Positions 46,803 through 57,482 of a stretch of 64,000 nucleotides of DNA are shown here, piece by piece. A model generated the notes under the pieces. It was given only the letters and a program-made list of their open reading frames with translations. It was not told where the DNA came from and searched no databases. Both the position numbers and the translations under genes were made by a program. Numbering within the stretch: position 1 is the stretch's first letter; the number at the start of each line of letters is the position of its first letter. Source of the DNA: Collariella sp. IMI 366227 (lineage: Eukaryota > Ascomycota > Sordariomycetes > Sordariales > Chaetomiaceae); NCBI GenBank assembly GCA_027946355.1, contig JAPEUS010000012.1, positions 310,001-374,000 on the forward strand, written 5' to 3'.

Positions 46803-47602
46803 GGGTGATTGTTGAGCACTGAGATGGTGAAGTTGGTGGTGGGCTTGATGGGTTCTGTTTTCTTTTTTCGTCAAGTTTCTTAATTTTTTTGTTGTTTCTG
46901 TTATCTTTCCTTGTCTTTAATTACATCAGTTTGGTGCTGGCCATGGTCTATTCAACGAGGCAGCAGACGGACAACGCGGGATTGCATCGCTATGGGAGAG
47001 GGGGGGAGGTTCGATTGCATTGTTTGGCGTTGCTTGGGTTCACCGGGGAGTCAGTACCAGGAACACCAAACGTTCTGCACTTACAACAGAACGTCATGTC
47101 ATGCGGGAAACCCCGACAGCTGGTAGGTCAGACAGAAACGCGCGGTTAGCGAAATGCAAACTGTTGATTTTGGACAAATTGCCGGAAGCGCGTTGCCGTG
47201 GCCTCAGCAACGGAGCTGCAACTCCAACAACAGCACCACAGACAGACCATCGTCAGCATTCAGCACTCTCCGGGACAGCCAGCCGAGAGTGCCGGGCCTG
47301 GCAACAACTGGAACCTCTGGTCTCACCGCGCATTTTCTCAGAGACGCTGTGGACGGGAGCAGCAGGCCGAACCAAAACGGCACCCGCTCGTTCCGCGTCG
47401 ACCAACAGCTCGTGAGTCGCCAGATCGGCCGAGGTTTAGCCATCGGCAGGAAGCGCGGAGTTTTTCCAGACGGGCGGTGCAGTCTGGTGTGTTTATCTCG
47501 CTCGCCTCGAGAGGACCCGTTGGTGGGTGAAGTGCCGGGTGAAGAGGAGGCTCCAAATCAGACCCGGGGCGCGGGCGATGAGGTGCCGTGGTTCGTTAAG
47601 GC

Positions 47603-47674
47603 AACGCCCCGTCGCCTGACCCTGCCGTCTCTGCGTCCAACGCCCCGTCGCCTGACCCTGCCGTCTCTGCGTCC
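47603..47674. repeat. 36-bp tandem repeat, two perfect copies
   Basis: Unit starts AACGCCCCGTCGCCTGACCC and ends TCTGCGTCC. Copies at 47603-47638 and 47639-47674 are identical, with a partial third start. The length is a multiple of three. Confidence 0.9.
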
Positions 47675-48147
47675 ACGCCCCAGTTCTGCCGAAGTTTTCC
47701 CAGCCGGTGGCCCGCTTCTTCCTTTGACGGGCCGCAGTTCCGGGGATGAATGCCAAGGTGGATAGAGCATGAGAGGAGGCTTTTGTGGACTTCCGGCGAG
47801 GTCTGGAGGGGGCTTTTGGCCGTCTCTGAGCAGAAAGAAGGGGGTGAAGTTCGCTGGAGATGCTTGTGAATCCCTGCTGAATGAGCCCCCTTATGTAAGG
47901 TACTGCGCTGGATAAGGGGAGTTACCACAATGGCGGAAGCTCTGGGCTTGCTCCTTTCCAGAAGCGTGGCTATCGGCCTTTTCGCTGGCTGCTTCCGTTC
48001 GCCGAGCCAGGCTCTTTTCCCGTTGCGGGTTGGTGGGGTCGGGTGGGCTGCCCCTGGATCCCACCTTTTCGTGGATCTTACATGGGTTGATGCCCTCTTC
48101 GACCACTCACAGTCCGCCGTTGTCGGCATCTCGCCAGGGCCAGTTTA

Positions 48148-48160
48148 CCCCGCGGTGGGG
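48148..48160. promoter_or_regulatory. paired CreA/CRE-1-like sites
   Basis: CCCCGC followed two bases on by GTGGGG gives two SYGGRG matches in opposite orientation, about 300 bp before the beta-glucosidase ATG. CreA/CRE-1 is the known carbon catabolite repressor acting at such sites. Binding here is inferred. Confidence 0.4.
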
Positions 48161-48341
48161 GGTTTGGGTCACTGTCGGGGGCCCCGGCCGCACAGATTCG
48201 CCCATGTCGTGCGCATCTGCTGCCCACGCTGGATCGCTGCCCGCGTCTCTCAGGCTATGCCTAGCTTCTCTTCGGTGTCGACGGTCCGAAACACGCGGGA
48301 GAATTGGAGAGAATGGCATGAAGCAGCCGTGATGGCTCTGG

Positions 48342-48348
48342 TATATAA
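48342..48348 (+). promoter_or_regulatory. TATA box of the GH1 beta-glucosidase gene
   Basis: TATATAA lies about 110 bp before the ATG at 48456, followed by a pyrimidine-rich leader. A good consensus match in the expected place. Confidence 0.65.
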
Positions 48349-48455
48349 GGACCTAAAGGCTTCGCCCTCCCCTCCTCCAGCCGCCGGATAAGCATCTCCT
48401 CTGTCTTCATCCTCCTCCATCCTCCATCTTTCCAAACACAGACAAGTTATCCACC

Positions 48456-49939
48456 ATGTCTCTTCCCAGTGACTTCAAGTGGGGCTTTGCCACCGCTGCG
48501 TAAGTTTAGCCGCATCTTGGCTTCGACAGACCCGACTGACTCCCCGCCACAGCTACCAGATCGAGGGTTCGGCCAACGTTGACGGCCGTGGCCCCTCAAT
48601 TTGGGACACCTTCTGCGCCATCCCCGGCAAGATTGCCGACGGCAGCTCCGGCGCTGTGGCCTGTGACTCGTACAAGCGCACTGGCGAGGATATTGAGCTG
48701 CTCAAGTCCCTGGGCGCCACCGCCTACCGCTTCTCCATCTCGTGGTCCCGCATCATCCCCCTCGGTGGCCGCAACGACCCCATCAACCAGACCGGCATTG
48801 ACCACTATGTCAAATTCGTCGATGACCTCCTCGAGGCCGGCATCGAGCCCTTCATCACCCTCTTCCACTGGGATCTCCCTGATGCCCTGGATAAGCGCTA
48901 TGGCGGCTTCCTGAACAAGGAGGAGTTCTCGGCCGACTTTGAGAACTACGCCCGCGTCATGTTCAAGGCCATCCCCAAGTGCCAGCACTGGATCACCTTC
49001 AACGAGCCGTGGTGCTCGTCCATCCTGGGTTACAACTCGGGCTACTTCGCCCCCGGCCACACTTCGGACCGCAGCAGGTCCAACGTCGGCGACAGCGCGC
49101 GCGAGCCCTGGACCGTCGGCCACAGCCTTCTCATCGCCCACGGCAAGGCCGTCAAGGCGTACCGCGAGGACTTCAAGCCCACGCAGGGCGGCGAGATCGG
49201 CATCACGCTCAATGGCGATGCCACCCTCCCCTGGGATCCCGAGGACCCGGCTGACGTCGAGGCTTGCGACCGCAAGATTGAGTTCGCCATCTCGTGGTTC
49301 GCGGACCCCATCTACTTCGGCCACTACCCCGAGTCGATGCGCAAGCAGCTCGGTGACCGCCTCCCCACCTTCACCGAGGAGGAGGCGGCGCTCGTCAAGG
49401 GCTCCAACGACTTCTACGGCATGAACCACTACACAGCCAACTACATCAAGCACAAGAAGGGCTCGCCCCCCGAGGACGACTTCCTGGGCAACCTCGAGAC
49501 CCTCTTCTACAACAAGAACGGCGACTGCATCGGCCCTGAGACGCAGTCCTTCTGGCTGCGCCCGCACGCGCAGGGTTTCCGCGACCTCCTCAACTGGCTC
49601 AGCAAGCGCTACGGCTACCCCAAGATCTACGTGACGGAGAACGGCACGTCGCTCAAGGGCGAGAACGACATGGCGCTGGAGCAGATCGTCGAGGACGACT
49701 TCCGCGTCAAGTACTTTAACGACTACGTCCGCGCCATGGCCGCCGCCTGCTCCGAGGACGGCGTCAACGTCCGCGGCTACCTGGCCTGGTCGCTCATGGA
49801 CAACTTTGAGTGGGCCGAGGGCTACGAGACGCGCTTTGGTGTGACATACGTCGACTATGTCAACGACCAGAAGCGCCACCCCAAGAAGAGCGCCAAGAGC
49901 CTGAAGCCGCTGTTTGATAGCCTGATCAAGAAGGACTAG
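48456..49939 (+). CDS. bgl: intracellular beta-glucosidase, glycoside hydrolase family 1
   Basis: Hydrolyses cellobiose and other beta-glucosides by the retaining mechanism. Two exons (48456-48499 and 48553-49939) give 476 residues with frame intact. The start reads MSLPSDFKWGFATAAYQIEG. The acid/base Glu166 is in WITFNEPW and the nucleophile Glu377 in IYVTENG. Sugar-binding residues appear in FHWDLPDAL and SLMDNFEWAEGYETRFGVTY. There is no signal peptide, so the enzyme is cytosolic and probably splits imported cellobiose; family members of this length, such as Humicola Bgl4, are intracellular and often transglycosylate. A TATA box and CreA-like sites lie upstream, consistent with carbon regulation (inferred). 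Confidence 0.95.
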
Positions 49940-51306
49940 AGGGGCTGTCTTGCGGGGTGGGTGTGATGGATATGTTGGATGTGTTGGATATGGTGTTGCG
50001 ATGTTGAGGTCTGTGCTGAGCGAGCGTTGATCTTACTACCTATCTTTCTGTTGCCCATCGTGAGGGAATATTCCAGCGGAGGATGAATGTCTGGAGATGT
50101 CACGTCATGATAGTTACGATCGAGCGATGAATGTTGAATGTTGAGCGTTTTTGACTCTGCCGTCTGGTGATTGTTAGTGATTGTTGGCCGACGTGTCTCG
50201 AGATTGTGAAGCCGTGCCCGAGATCGGGAGAAAGGAGGATGCCCTGTTGAGACGAGAACCAGAAAACCAAGGCCTTGGGATTAAAACCCCATCGAAATGC
50301 CCTCATCGGCGTCCGATGTGGGGGAACAGGGGGACGGAGTGTGGGGTAAACCAGGGCCTTTCCTGATTCGGCTTAACGCGCACGTTGGTTCGTGCGGGGT
50401 GCGGTTTCAACATTGTGGGCGGAAGTGACGAAAGGGGAAGGATTGAGTGCCGAGGGTGTTGTTGTTTTTTGGCGGTCTGCGGCTTCCAGAGGGACGACTT
50501 TTTTGACAAGAGGTTGCCTGAGCTTGACTGACTTCCTTCCCGGGACATGTTTCAATCCCAAAACACAGCACAGCACATACGTCAAGGAAATCTCGAAATG
50601 GCGGCAATCTTGCTGTCTCACCGAGGGAAACGTCGCCCCCGATGCTGCCCGAAGCGGCTAGCGGACGTGGCAGCGTGAGTCGCTTTGGGCGTATCCGGCA
50701 GGGGGGAAGAGTGCGGAGAGGCCCCCGGATCGCTGTCACAGGTCTCGCTGGGCGGCGCAGTCTTGGCCGAGGAATTTGGAGAGATGGGGTCCGGACATCT
50801 GGAAAGGTCGCCTCCAGCTCGCCCTCGCGCTTGACCACGGTTGATCTTGGCCCGTAGCCGGCGAGAAAGATAAATAGTTGTCCTCCTTTTCGTCTCATTC
50901 TGCGGCAGGAACACTCTCGTCTCCCCCCTTGGCCGCGCCCCTTCGTTCTCCTCCCTTCCTCCCGTTACAACATCACCTTCGGTCCAAGCGCCGGGTTCAA
51001 TCGGCCCCGTCAACGAACCGTGCCATCTCGTCCGTGTCCCTTACTTAGCACAACATCCGTACGCCATTGCATCATTTGCTATAACATCTCCGTTGCTAGC
51101 TTCCCATCCGCCACCCACAGCTCAACCTCTCTTCTCTCATCCCACAGCCGACGTCTCCCCTCGCAAACCCTCGGTTAGCGATTCCCGGCCCAACTCCCGA
51201 CATCCGTCCCGACACCGCTCCGTCCGGTTCGGGTACTCCACCAGATCTCCATCCCCCTCACCCACCACCCCGGTCTTACCCTCACACCCACACAGCAGCC
51301 ATCACC
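49940..51306. other. intergenic, acyl-CoA synthetase promoter
   Basis: About 1.37 kb without a supported gene. The last 400 bp is pyrimidine-rich and probably holds promoter and leader. Small frames near 50642-51335 have no motifs. Confidence 0.55.
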
Positions 51307-53181
51307 ATGTCCGGCCCGCCCTCGCGCCTGCGTAACGTGCTGGGGCACCTGCTTCACCCGCACGGGAAGCCGCCCTCGCGCGACGACGGGCCGCACCACT
51401 TCTCGCACCTCTCCCCCACCTATTTCCTCGAGCGCGCCGCCGCCATCGAGCCCAACGCCGAGGCCGTCTACCACGTGACGGCCAACGGCCGCGTGCTGCG
51501 CCGCTCCTACATGGAGCTGGCCGATCGCGCCCGCGGCCTGGCTTACTACCTGCGCAAGAACGGGTTTAAGAGGGTGGGTGTTTTGGCGCCGAATACGCCG
51601 GCTTTCCTGGAGAGTATTTTTGGGATCGTGGCGGCGGGAGGTGTGATTGTGCCTGTAAACTATAGGCTGAAGCAGGAGGATATTACATATATCTTTGAGT
51701 TTGCGGAGGTGGATGTGGTGATTGTGGATAAGGAATATGAGGGGCTTTTGGAGGGGTATACGAAGGGGGAATAAGAATGTGCCGGTGATTGTTGATTTGG
51801 TAGGTTTCATTCTCTGGGATGAAGGGGATATGCCGCTGACTTACCGCAGGACACGGACGCCACCGAGGGCGAGATGTGCGGGCCGTTCGACGACGCCGTG
51901 CTCGAAGGCCTCAACTACGACAAGGCGACCGGCAACAAAGGGTGGTCGGCGCTGCAGTCGCAAACCGTCGCCAACGAGGACGACACCCTCGCGATCCCCT
52001 TCACCTCGGGCACCACCTCCAAGCCCAAGGGCGTCGTCTACACGCACCGCGGCGCGTACCTCGCCGCCATCGCCAACGTAGTCGAGTCCGGCCTCAATCT
52101 CCCCGACGCCCGCTGCAAGTATCTCTGGACACTCCCAATGTTCCACGCCGTCGGCTGGACCTTCCCCTGGGCCATCTGCGCCGTGCGCGGCACCCATGTC
52201 TGCCTGCGCAAGATTGACTACGGCATGATCTGGGGCCTGCTCAAGGACGAGGGCGTAACCCACTTCAACGCCGCCCCCACAGTCAACACCCTCCTCTGCG
52301 CTCACAAGGACGCCGTCAAGCTCCCCCGCCCCGTCCGCGTCACCGTCGCGGCCTCCCCACCCACCGCCCACCTCTTTGAGCAGATGTCTGACCTCAACCT
52401 GATGCCTGTCCACGTCTATGGCATGACTGAGACGTATGGCCCCATTACGCGGGGTTACATCCTCCCCGAGTGGGAGGCGCTGCCCGCGGGGCAGCGGTAT
52501 GCCAACATGGCGCGGCAGGGGCATGGGTTCTTGACGAGTCTGCCGGTGAGGATTATCAAGACGAATCAACCTAATGGTGTGATTGTGGATGTGGCCAAGG
52601 ATGGGAAGGAGATTGGCGAGATTGTGTTTGCGGGGAATATTTGCGCCAGGGAGTACTACAAGGACCGCGAGGCCACGCGCGCGCTGTTTGAGGGGGGTGT
52701 GCTGCACTCGGGGGATTTGGCCGTGTGGCATCCTGATGGGAGTATTCAGATCCAGGATCGCGCGAAGGATATCATCATTTCTGGTAAGCCCCTTTACCCT
52801 CCCACACCCCCCATTCAGAATACTAACCTTCTCCCTCCAGGCGGCGAAAACATCTCCTCCGTCGCCCTCGAGTCGATGCTGGTCGAGCACCCGGACGTGC
52901 TCGAGGCCGGCGTCGTCGCGGTCCCCGACTCCCACTGGGGCGAGCGGCCCAAGGCATACATGACTGTTAAGGAAGGCAAGGAGGGCCAGGTCACCGCCGA
53001 GGCGTTTATCGACTGGGCCAAGCACCAGAGCAACATCAGCAAGTTCATGGTCCCGCGCGAGGTGGAGATCGTGAGGGAACTGCCCAAGACCAGCACGGGC
53101 AAGATCCAGAAGAATGTGCTGAGGGAGTGGGCGAAGAAAGGGACACCGGGGAATATGAGGGTAGGGGTTTTGCCGAATTAG
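51307..53181 (+). CDS. AMP-binding acyl-CoA synthetase (ANL superfamily)
   Basis: Activates a carboxylic acid with ATP and joins it to CoA. Exons: 51307-51799, 51850-52783 and 52841-53181. Blocks in order: HFSHLSPTYFLERAAAIEPN, RVGVLAPNTPAFLESIFGIV, the ATP loop FTSGTTSKPKGVVYTHRG, LPMFHAVGWTFPWA, the acyl-adenylate motif VYGMTETYGPITRGYI, HSGDLAVWHPDGSIQIQDR, the hinge to GGENISSVALESMLVEHPDV, and the catalytic Lys motif PKTSTGKIQKNVLREWAKKG. The frame breaks at the G5 run 51765-51769; with four G it reads YTKGNKNVPVIVDL into the intron, and the exon total becomes 1767 nt, 588 residues. The C-terminus VLPN is not a clear peroxisome signal. The chain length is unknown; homologs include medium-chain and plant-type acyl-activating enzymes. 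Confidence 0.88.
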
Positions 53182-53690
53182 AGGGGAAGAGGGTGTGATG
53201 GAGGTGAGGAGGGGGGCGATGATGGGAGGTAGTGGTGGGAGTAAGCGGGCAGTCTATTTGCGAGTGTTGTGGTTTTTCTCTTGGATTGGAGATAGGTTCT
53301 TGATATCCACTGATGCGTCTGTTGGGAGGAGGAGGGGATGAGCATAAAACTGGGTTGCAGTATCGATAACCCCAGGAGACCGATTAGAAGGAAAGAGAAT
53401 AATATCCTTTGTTGGTATCTTTGCTGTCGGGAGTCGGCGTTGTGCGTGTGTGTTCCGAACAGGAGAGGAGGGTTGAGAGTCAAAACAGAAACCATTTTGC
53501 CTATAGTTATTGATAATGAAAACATCAATCCTCGCCCTCTGCAGTATGCCCTCTCCAATATCCGTTCAACAGGTCACGCAAAGATAAGGAGAAAAATAGG
53601 ATCCCAAAATCAACTTTGATCATACAGAGCCCTAACCCTTAGGGCCCAAAGCAGGAGACAAAAAAAAATGAAAAAAGAGATATGAACTCT
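53182..53690. other. intergenic with telomere-like palindrome
   Basis: The synthetase 3' flank. At about 53625-53642 the sequence GCCCTAACCCTTAGGGC places CCCTAA and TTAGGG head to head. The tRNA terminator is at its end. Confidence 0.6.
53660..53676 (-). terminator. RNA polymerase III terminator of tRNA-iMet
   Basis: Reading on the minus strand past the tRNA 3' end (53691) there is a T6 run and then a T9 run, matching Pol III termination. Confidence 0.8.
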
Positions 53691-53761
53691 AGCTGCAACT
53701 CGTTTCGATCGAGTGACCTCCGGGTTATGAGCCCGGCGCGCTTCCGCTGCGCCATGCAGCT
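53691..53761 (-). tRNA. initiator tRNA-Met (CAU)
   Basis: A 71-nt gene without an intron. The acceptor stem AGCTGCA pairs perfectly with TGCAGCT. The anticodon stem CCGGG/CCCGG encloses CTCATAA with anticodon CAT. The T arm is ACTCG-ATCGAAA-CGAGT; A at positions 54 and 60 and the A1:U72 pair are marks of eukaryotic initiator, not elongator, tRNA-Met. Confidence 0.93.
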
Positions 53762-54339
53762 ATATGTTGCTTGTTACAGACCAAAGCAGAATGTGGGCAT
53801 TATCAAAATCTGCTGTGTGAGTCATTCCTCAGAGGTGGGACAAAAGGGGGGTGTGATGGTGGGGCCATGTGGATTGGTAGGTGTCCCGTGGGAATGGGAC
53901 GGGATGACGGTTCGGATGGGCGGGTTCGCCATGTGCATAGCATGATGCAAGGAAGGCTTGCTTGCATTGCCGACGGGAGGACAATGCTTGTGGAGGAGAG
54001 GCAGGGGTAACAATGGGATGGAAGTGAGAGGGAGGACAGCGGTGGAATGTGAAAGTGGCACACACTTTTTTTTATTTGTAATCTATCGACCTTCTGTCAG
54101 ATAGAATCTCCTCTAACGGCCTGTGAAAACATCAGACTAAAACCGGCAACGCCATATCATGCCATGGTATAGTGATAACAGCGTCAAAATAAACAAGCCG
54201 CCAAACTCAAACAGTAGCTCTGAACAGTAAGTATGGGGTATGTGATGTGCATGGGAATCATCAGTCATACAACCAGACCGATTAAGGGTATACGAGAACA
54301 AAAACGCAAACAAAGGAAAATTTAGCCGCTCTCCGGTCC
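53762..54339. other. intergenic
   Basis: Between the tRNA and the 3' end of the ERF4-type gene. A/T tracts near 54065-54080. No gene seen; the right part is likely the 3' UTR of the minus-strand gene. Confidence 0.6.
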
Positions 54340-55989
54340 CTATGCAGTAATCGCGGCATGTGGTTCAGTTGGTAAAGAGTCCACATCCAGCCCGCCGTGG
54401 GAAGAACTTGGCGTTGTGGGCGATGCTGGTGCGAGCTCTGGGTCGGGAATTTGTATGTCAAGCTATACGAGTCAGCAAAGGCAACGACAAAGACATCTTA
54501 GGAGGAAACACACAGTCATATACCCTGTCTGCCTCAGGGGTATAATCTTAGGCGGAATGGCGCCTTCGTCTGAAAACGTCCTCTCCATCTCGTTGTTCCA
54601 CTGCTCGATCCACCTGTCGAGCTTCCGGAGACGGGTCTTGGCCGCCGTGAAGCCGAGGTCATCCCAGAGCCAGCCGGTCGCCAGACCCAGCATGTTGTCC
54701 AGGATGTTCCTCCAGGCGTACGGGCTGAAGATGGGCACTAGCTCCTTGTTCAGCTTGTCGACGACGCGGCGAAATTCATGCTCCGAAACCCCGGCTGGAT
54801 CCAAGATATCCGGATAAAGGTTGGAAAATGTTGGGGCAAGGTCACCTTGGAGGAGCCAGTCCCGGCGTACCCTGATGATGCGTGTGTTAACAAAATCTGA
54901 TGAGTCGATTGGGACATGAGGGTTTAGATGCGGGAAGCACGGGTGTTGCGGACCCCATTCTTCTCCATTATCTGGCGGTTGGTCCGGGTCGCCCATGATG
55001 GACGAATCGCTTGACGAGATGGCTGACCCAATGCCCGATATCCCAGACGCCGTCGAATGGCGACGGTTCAAGATATCAGGCCCCCGTTCTAGGTCGGGGG
55101 AAAACCGGTCCCGGCCATCTTCTGGTGGTGCCATGACCGCCTTTCCTTTGCCCTTGTCCTCTTTGTGTCTCGATGTAGGTCTCAAGGTGAGCCCGATCGG
55201 ACCCTGCAACTTTGTGAAGCTTGGGCCCCTCCTAAGTGTTCGAGCCTCGGGAACCTCAAGGTGGGTGGATTGTCGGCTGGTAGACGGGCCTGCTACCGGG
55301 TCCTCGGCCGGCGAGGGCGTAGCGCTTGCCCGCTTATCGTCGTAGGAGTGGCGGATAGAGGGTGGCAGGCTGATGCTTTGCTCAGCTCCGGCGCAGCGAT
55401 CGAGGTGAAGACTGGCTCTGCTCGACAGCGAAGGGCGTGCTTTCTGTTGTTCCGGGAGCGTCAGGAGCGGGTGTTCGCCAGCAGCGGTGCCGGTGCGGTC
55501 GGGAGTGTCGCTGGTGACGCCAAGCGTAGGATTCGGAAGTGGTACCGGCGGAGGAGGCGGGGTGGACAAGCGCCGTGGCCGGCCTGTTGTCGGAGGCGCG
55601 AGATTTCTCGGGGTCGAGTTGGTAGGGTTCCAGAGACGCGCCGCTGGAAGGTGCCGCGGGGGGAGCTGCGCAGCGGCGCGGCGGGTGCGGAAGGGCGAAT
55701 GGAGGAACGAGTCCGGGGCTCCGCCGAGACCCCTTCGCAAGAGGTTGTTGCTGTGCGATGGCAAGCCAGCAGTGACTGGCACGGGAGCGATAGGCGTAGA
55801 ATATGCGGGCTGCTGGGATGATGGCGGAAGGGTTGAGTCGGGGCTTGCTACAGATGGCGCCGGGACTGTAACGGTTGCATCAAGGCGCACCTCAAGGGGG
55901 CTCGTGGGGGCAGCGGCTGCCGTGGGTGAAGCCGTGGGGAAGACCAGGTCAGCGGTGACCGCCGAGACGGCCTCCGAGAGAATTATTAG
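54340..55989 (-). CDS. ERF4-family Ras palmitoylation cofactor
   Basis: The C-terminal half has the ERF4/Golgin-A7 domain: RIIRVRRDWLLQGDLAPTFS, NLYPDILDPAGVSEHEFRRV, DKLNKELVPIFSPYAWRNIL, DNMLGLATGWLWDDLGFTAA and LDRWIEQWNNEMERTF. In yeast Erf4 supports the DHHC acyltransferase Erf2, which palmitoylates Ras at the ER. An intron at 54463-54513 leads to a last exon reading LDIQIPDPELAPASPTTPSS and stopping at 54340. The first 300 residues are Ser/Pro/Arg-rich and disordered. The frame is open from 55989 but has no ATG until deep inside, so a short upstream exon or an unseen start is needed; the true 5' end is unresolved. Domain call secure, full gene model not. Confidence 0.75.
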
Positions 55990-56482
55990 TTATTAAGCCG
56001 GTCCTGTTCCTCTTCCCTCTCGGGTCTTTTGCCTGAACGAGGGGTCCTAGTCGACCGCTCTCGACTCGCTCAAGGTCGCAGTTCGCAGCTGGCGGCAACC
56101 TCAATGGCCGCTCTCCACCCCGTCACGCAACTCCAAGATTGCTGGGGAACTGCAAACTGCAGACGACGAGATCTGTTTGGCTGGGCTTCGAGGGAGCCGT
56201 TAAAAGCTGCAGGCTGGCAGGCAGAGGAGGCGAGCGTGTGAATGAGAAACGCGCCGTGGTGGGTTTGTCGTCGGCGAATGATTGGGTCAATTGACTTTCT
56301 GATTTTGCCAGCATGCAGGCGCGAGCTTGATTGCGATGGATGCTTGCTCTGCATGTGGATGCACTTGGAAGGAGACCCCAGATCGCCCTTGCATAATGCA
56401 GCCAGCAACTGGCAGCCAGCTGGCGCTATGCATTGCTTTCTCATAAGATCAATCTTTGGCGCTTCTATACATCCAATGCCAA
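55990..56482. other. intergenic between ERF4-type gene and tRNA-Ala
   Basis: Probably holds the missing 5' end of the ERF4-type gene. No other gene is supported. Confidence 0.5.
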
Positions 56483-56570
56483 GGGTGCATGGTCTAGTGG
56501 TATGATTTTCGCTTCGCATCCACCAAATGCGCCTTGTGAAAGGTCCCCGGTTCGATCCCGGGTGCATCCA
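56483..56570 (+). tRNA. tRNA-Ala (CGC) with a 16-nt intron
   Basis: 88 nt with the intron, 72 mature. The acceptor GGGTGCA/TGCATCC contains a G3:U70 pair, the alanine identity mark. The anticodon stem TTCGC/GTGAA holds loop TTCGCA plus T38, anticodon CGC. The intron TCCACCAAATGCGCCT sits after position 37 and includes TGCG, complementary to the CGCA of the anticodon loop, as in eukaryotic pre-tRNA introns. T arm CCCGG-TTCGATC-CCGGG. Confidence 0.88.
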
Positions 56571-57482
56571 GTCTTTTGTCATTCTGTCTATCCAGAATGG
56601 TGATGGCTCACAATTTTTGCCTCCTTTTGGGTTTCCGACGAGGGATTGTCTTGTGTCGAACCCCAACGGCGAACAACGCCATTGAGACTTTGCCTTAGCC
56701 TACCACTCTGCGTTTCGAACTCTCCACAGAGTGCTTACACCGCCGCGCTCTTTTTAGTTGTGGCCTTTCCAAGACCTAACTCTCAGCACCCTTGGTGACG
56801 TCCAGCATCATCTTCGAACATCAACAATTCGATCTCGTCCATGGCCATAACTGCAATTTCCATACCCTTTTTTTCCTCTTGTTTTGTTGAGAGAATAATC
56901 TGTCCAGCTCCTCGAATTAACTCATGCCCCTTTTCTTCCTCATAGTCATCGGTCTCAGATCTCGCCGCCCCAATGCTCCCAAGGCAGGGACAGTTCCTGA
57001 AATGGAATGCTCGAGGATGGGGTGGAATTTGGGATACCGCTGCTGGTAAGGCTGCGTTGAGGCGGCTAGGGGGGACCAATGCACCCCGCAAAGCTTGTTT
57101 CTAAGTTGGACAGGGGAGTTGCATCATGTCTGGTCCTCGCAGGGCGGGGAAGCATCGATTGTAATCGAGGTTGCCTTCAACTTTGGACAAATGAGGTGGC
57201 TTCTTAGATTCCAGATTTTGAACTCCAGTCTCTCGAATGCCCATTCCTGGCCAGTATGACAAGCAACTTCTCTGACATTTGTTGTCTCCAGCTAATGGAT
57301 ATATGAGAACCTGTCTCATCATCAACTCAATTCGGCCTTTTCCTTGATATTACTTAATTACGTCACTGCCTCTACTCCACAACAGCCATTGTTTGCTTCA
57401 CTCCCGCCAACAGCCAGATCTCAACACCCCAAGACTAGCTCCTGTTGATGCTGAATAGGGGCGTGGGACTGTGCGTTGAGAT
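56571..57482. other. intergenic
   Basis: About 900 bp. A minus-strand open frame at 56783-57091 has no recognisable motif and is not called. The last 100 bp should be the leader of the next gene. Confidence 0.5.
56574..56577 (+). terminator. RNA polymerase III terminator of tRNA-Ala
   Basis: A TTTT run starts four bases after the tRNA discriminator base. Confidence 0.7.

Larger units (their letters stand above)
46803..48455. other. long intergenic region upstream of GH1 gene
   Basis: About 1.65 kb. Open frames at 47154-47765 (plus) and 47596-48129 (minus) overlap a 36-bp tandem repeat and show no domain, so I do not call them genes. The last 500 bp should be the beta-glucosidase promoter, with CreA-like sites and a TATA box listed separately. 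Confidence 0.5.

Noticed and set aside
47603..47680. CRISPR-like repeat
   Set aside because: Two directly adjacent copies without spacers in a eukaryotic genome; a simple tandem duplication.
47154..47765. 203-codon open frame on plus
   Set aside because: No motif, biased by the tandem repeat, and open in the opposite strand too.
48596..49879. 427-codon open frame antisense to the GH1 gene
   Set aside because: It is the mirror of a strongly GC3-biased gene; no start context, domain or splice structure, and the sense gene has catalytic motifs.
54354..54400. tRNA-like GTGGTTCAGTTGGTAAAG sequence
   Set aside because: Resembles a D arm only; no T arm or acceptor pairing, and it lies in the last exon of the ERF4-type gene.
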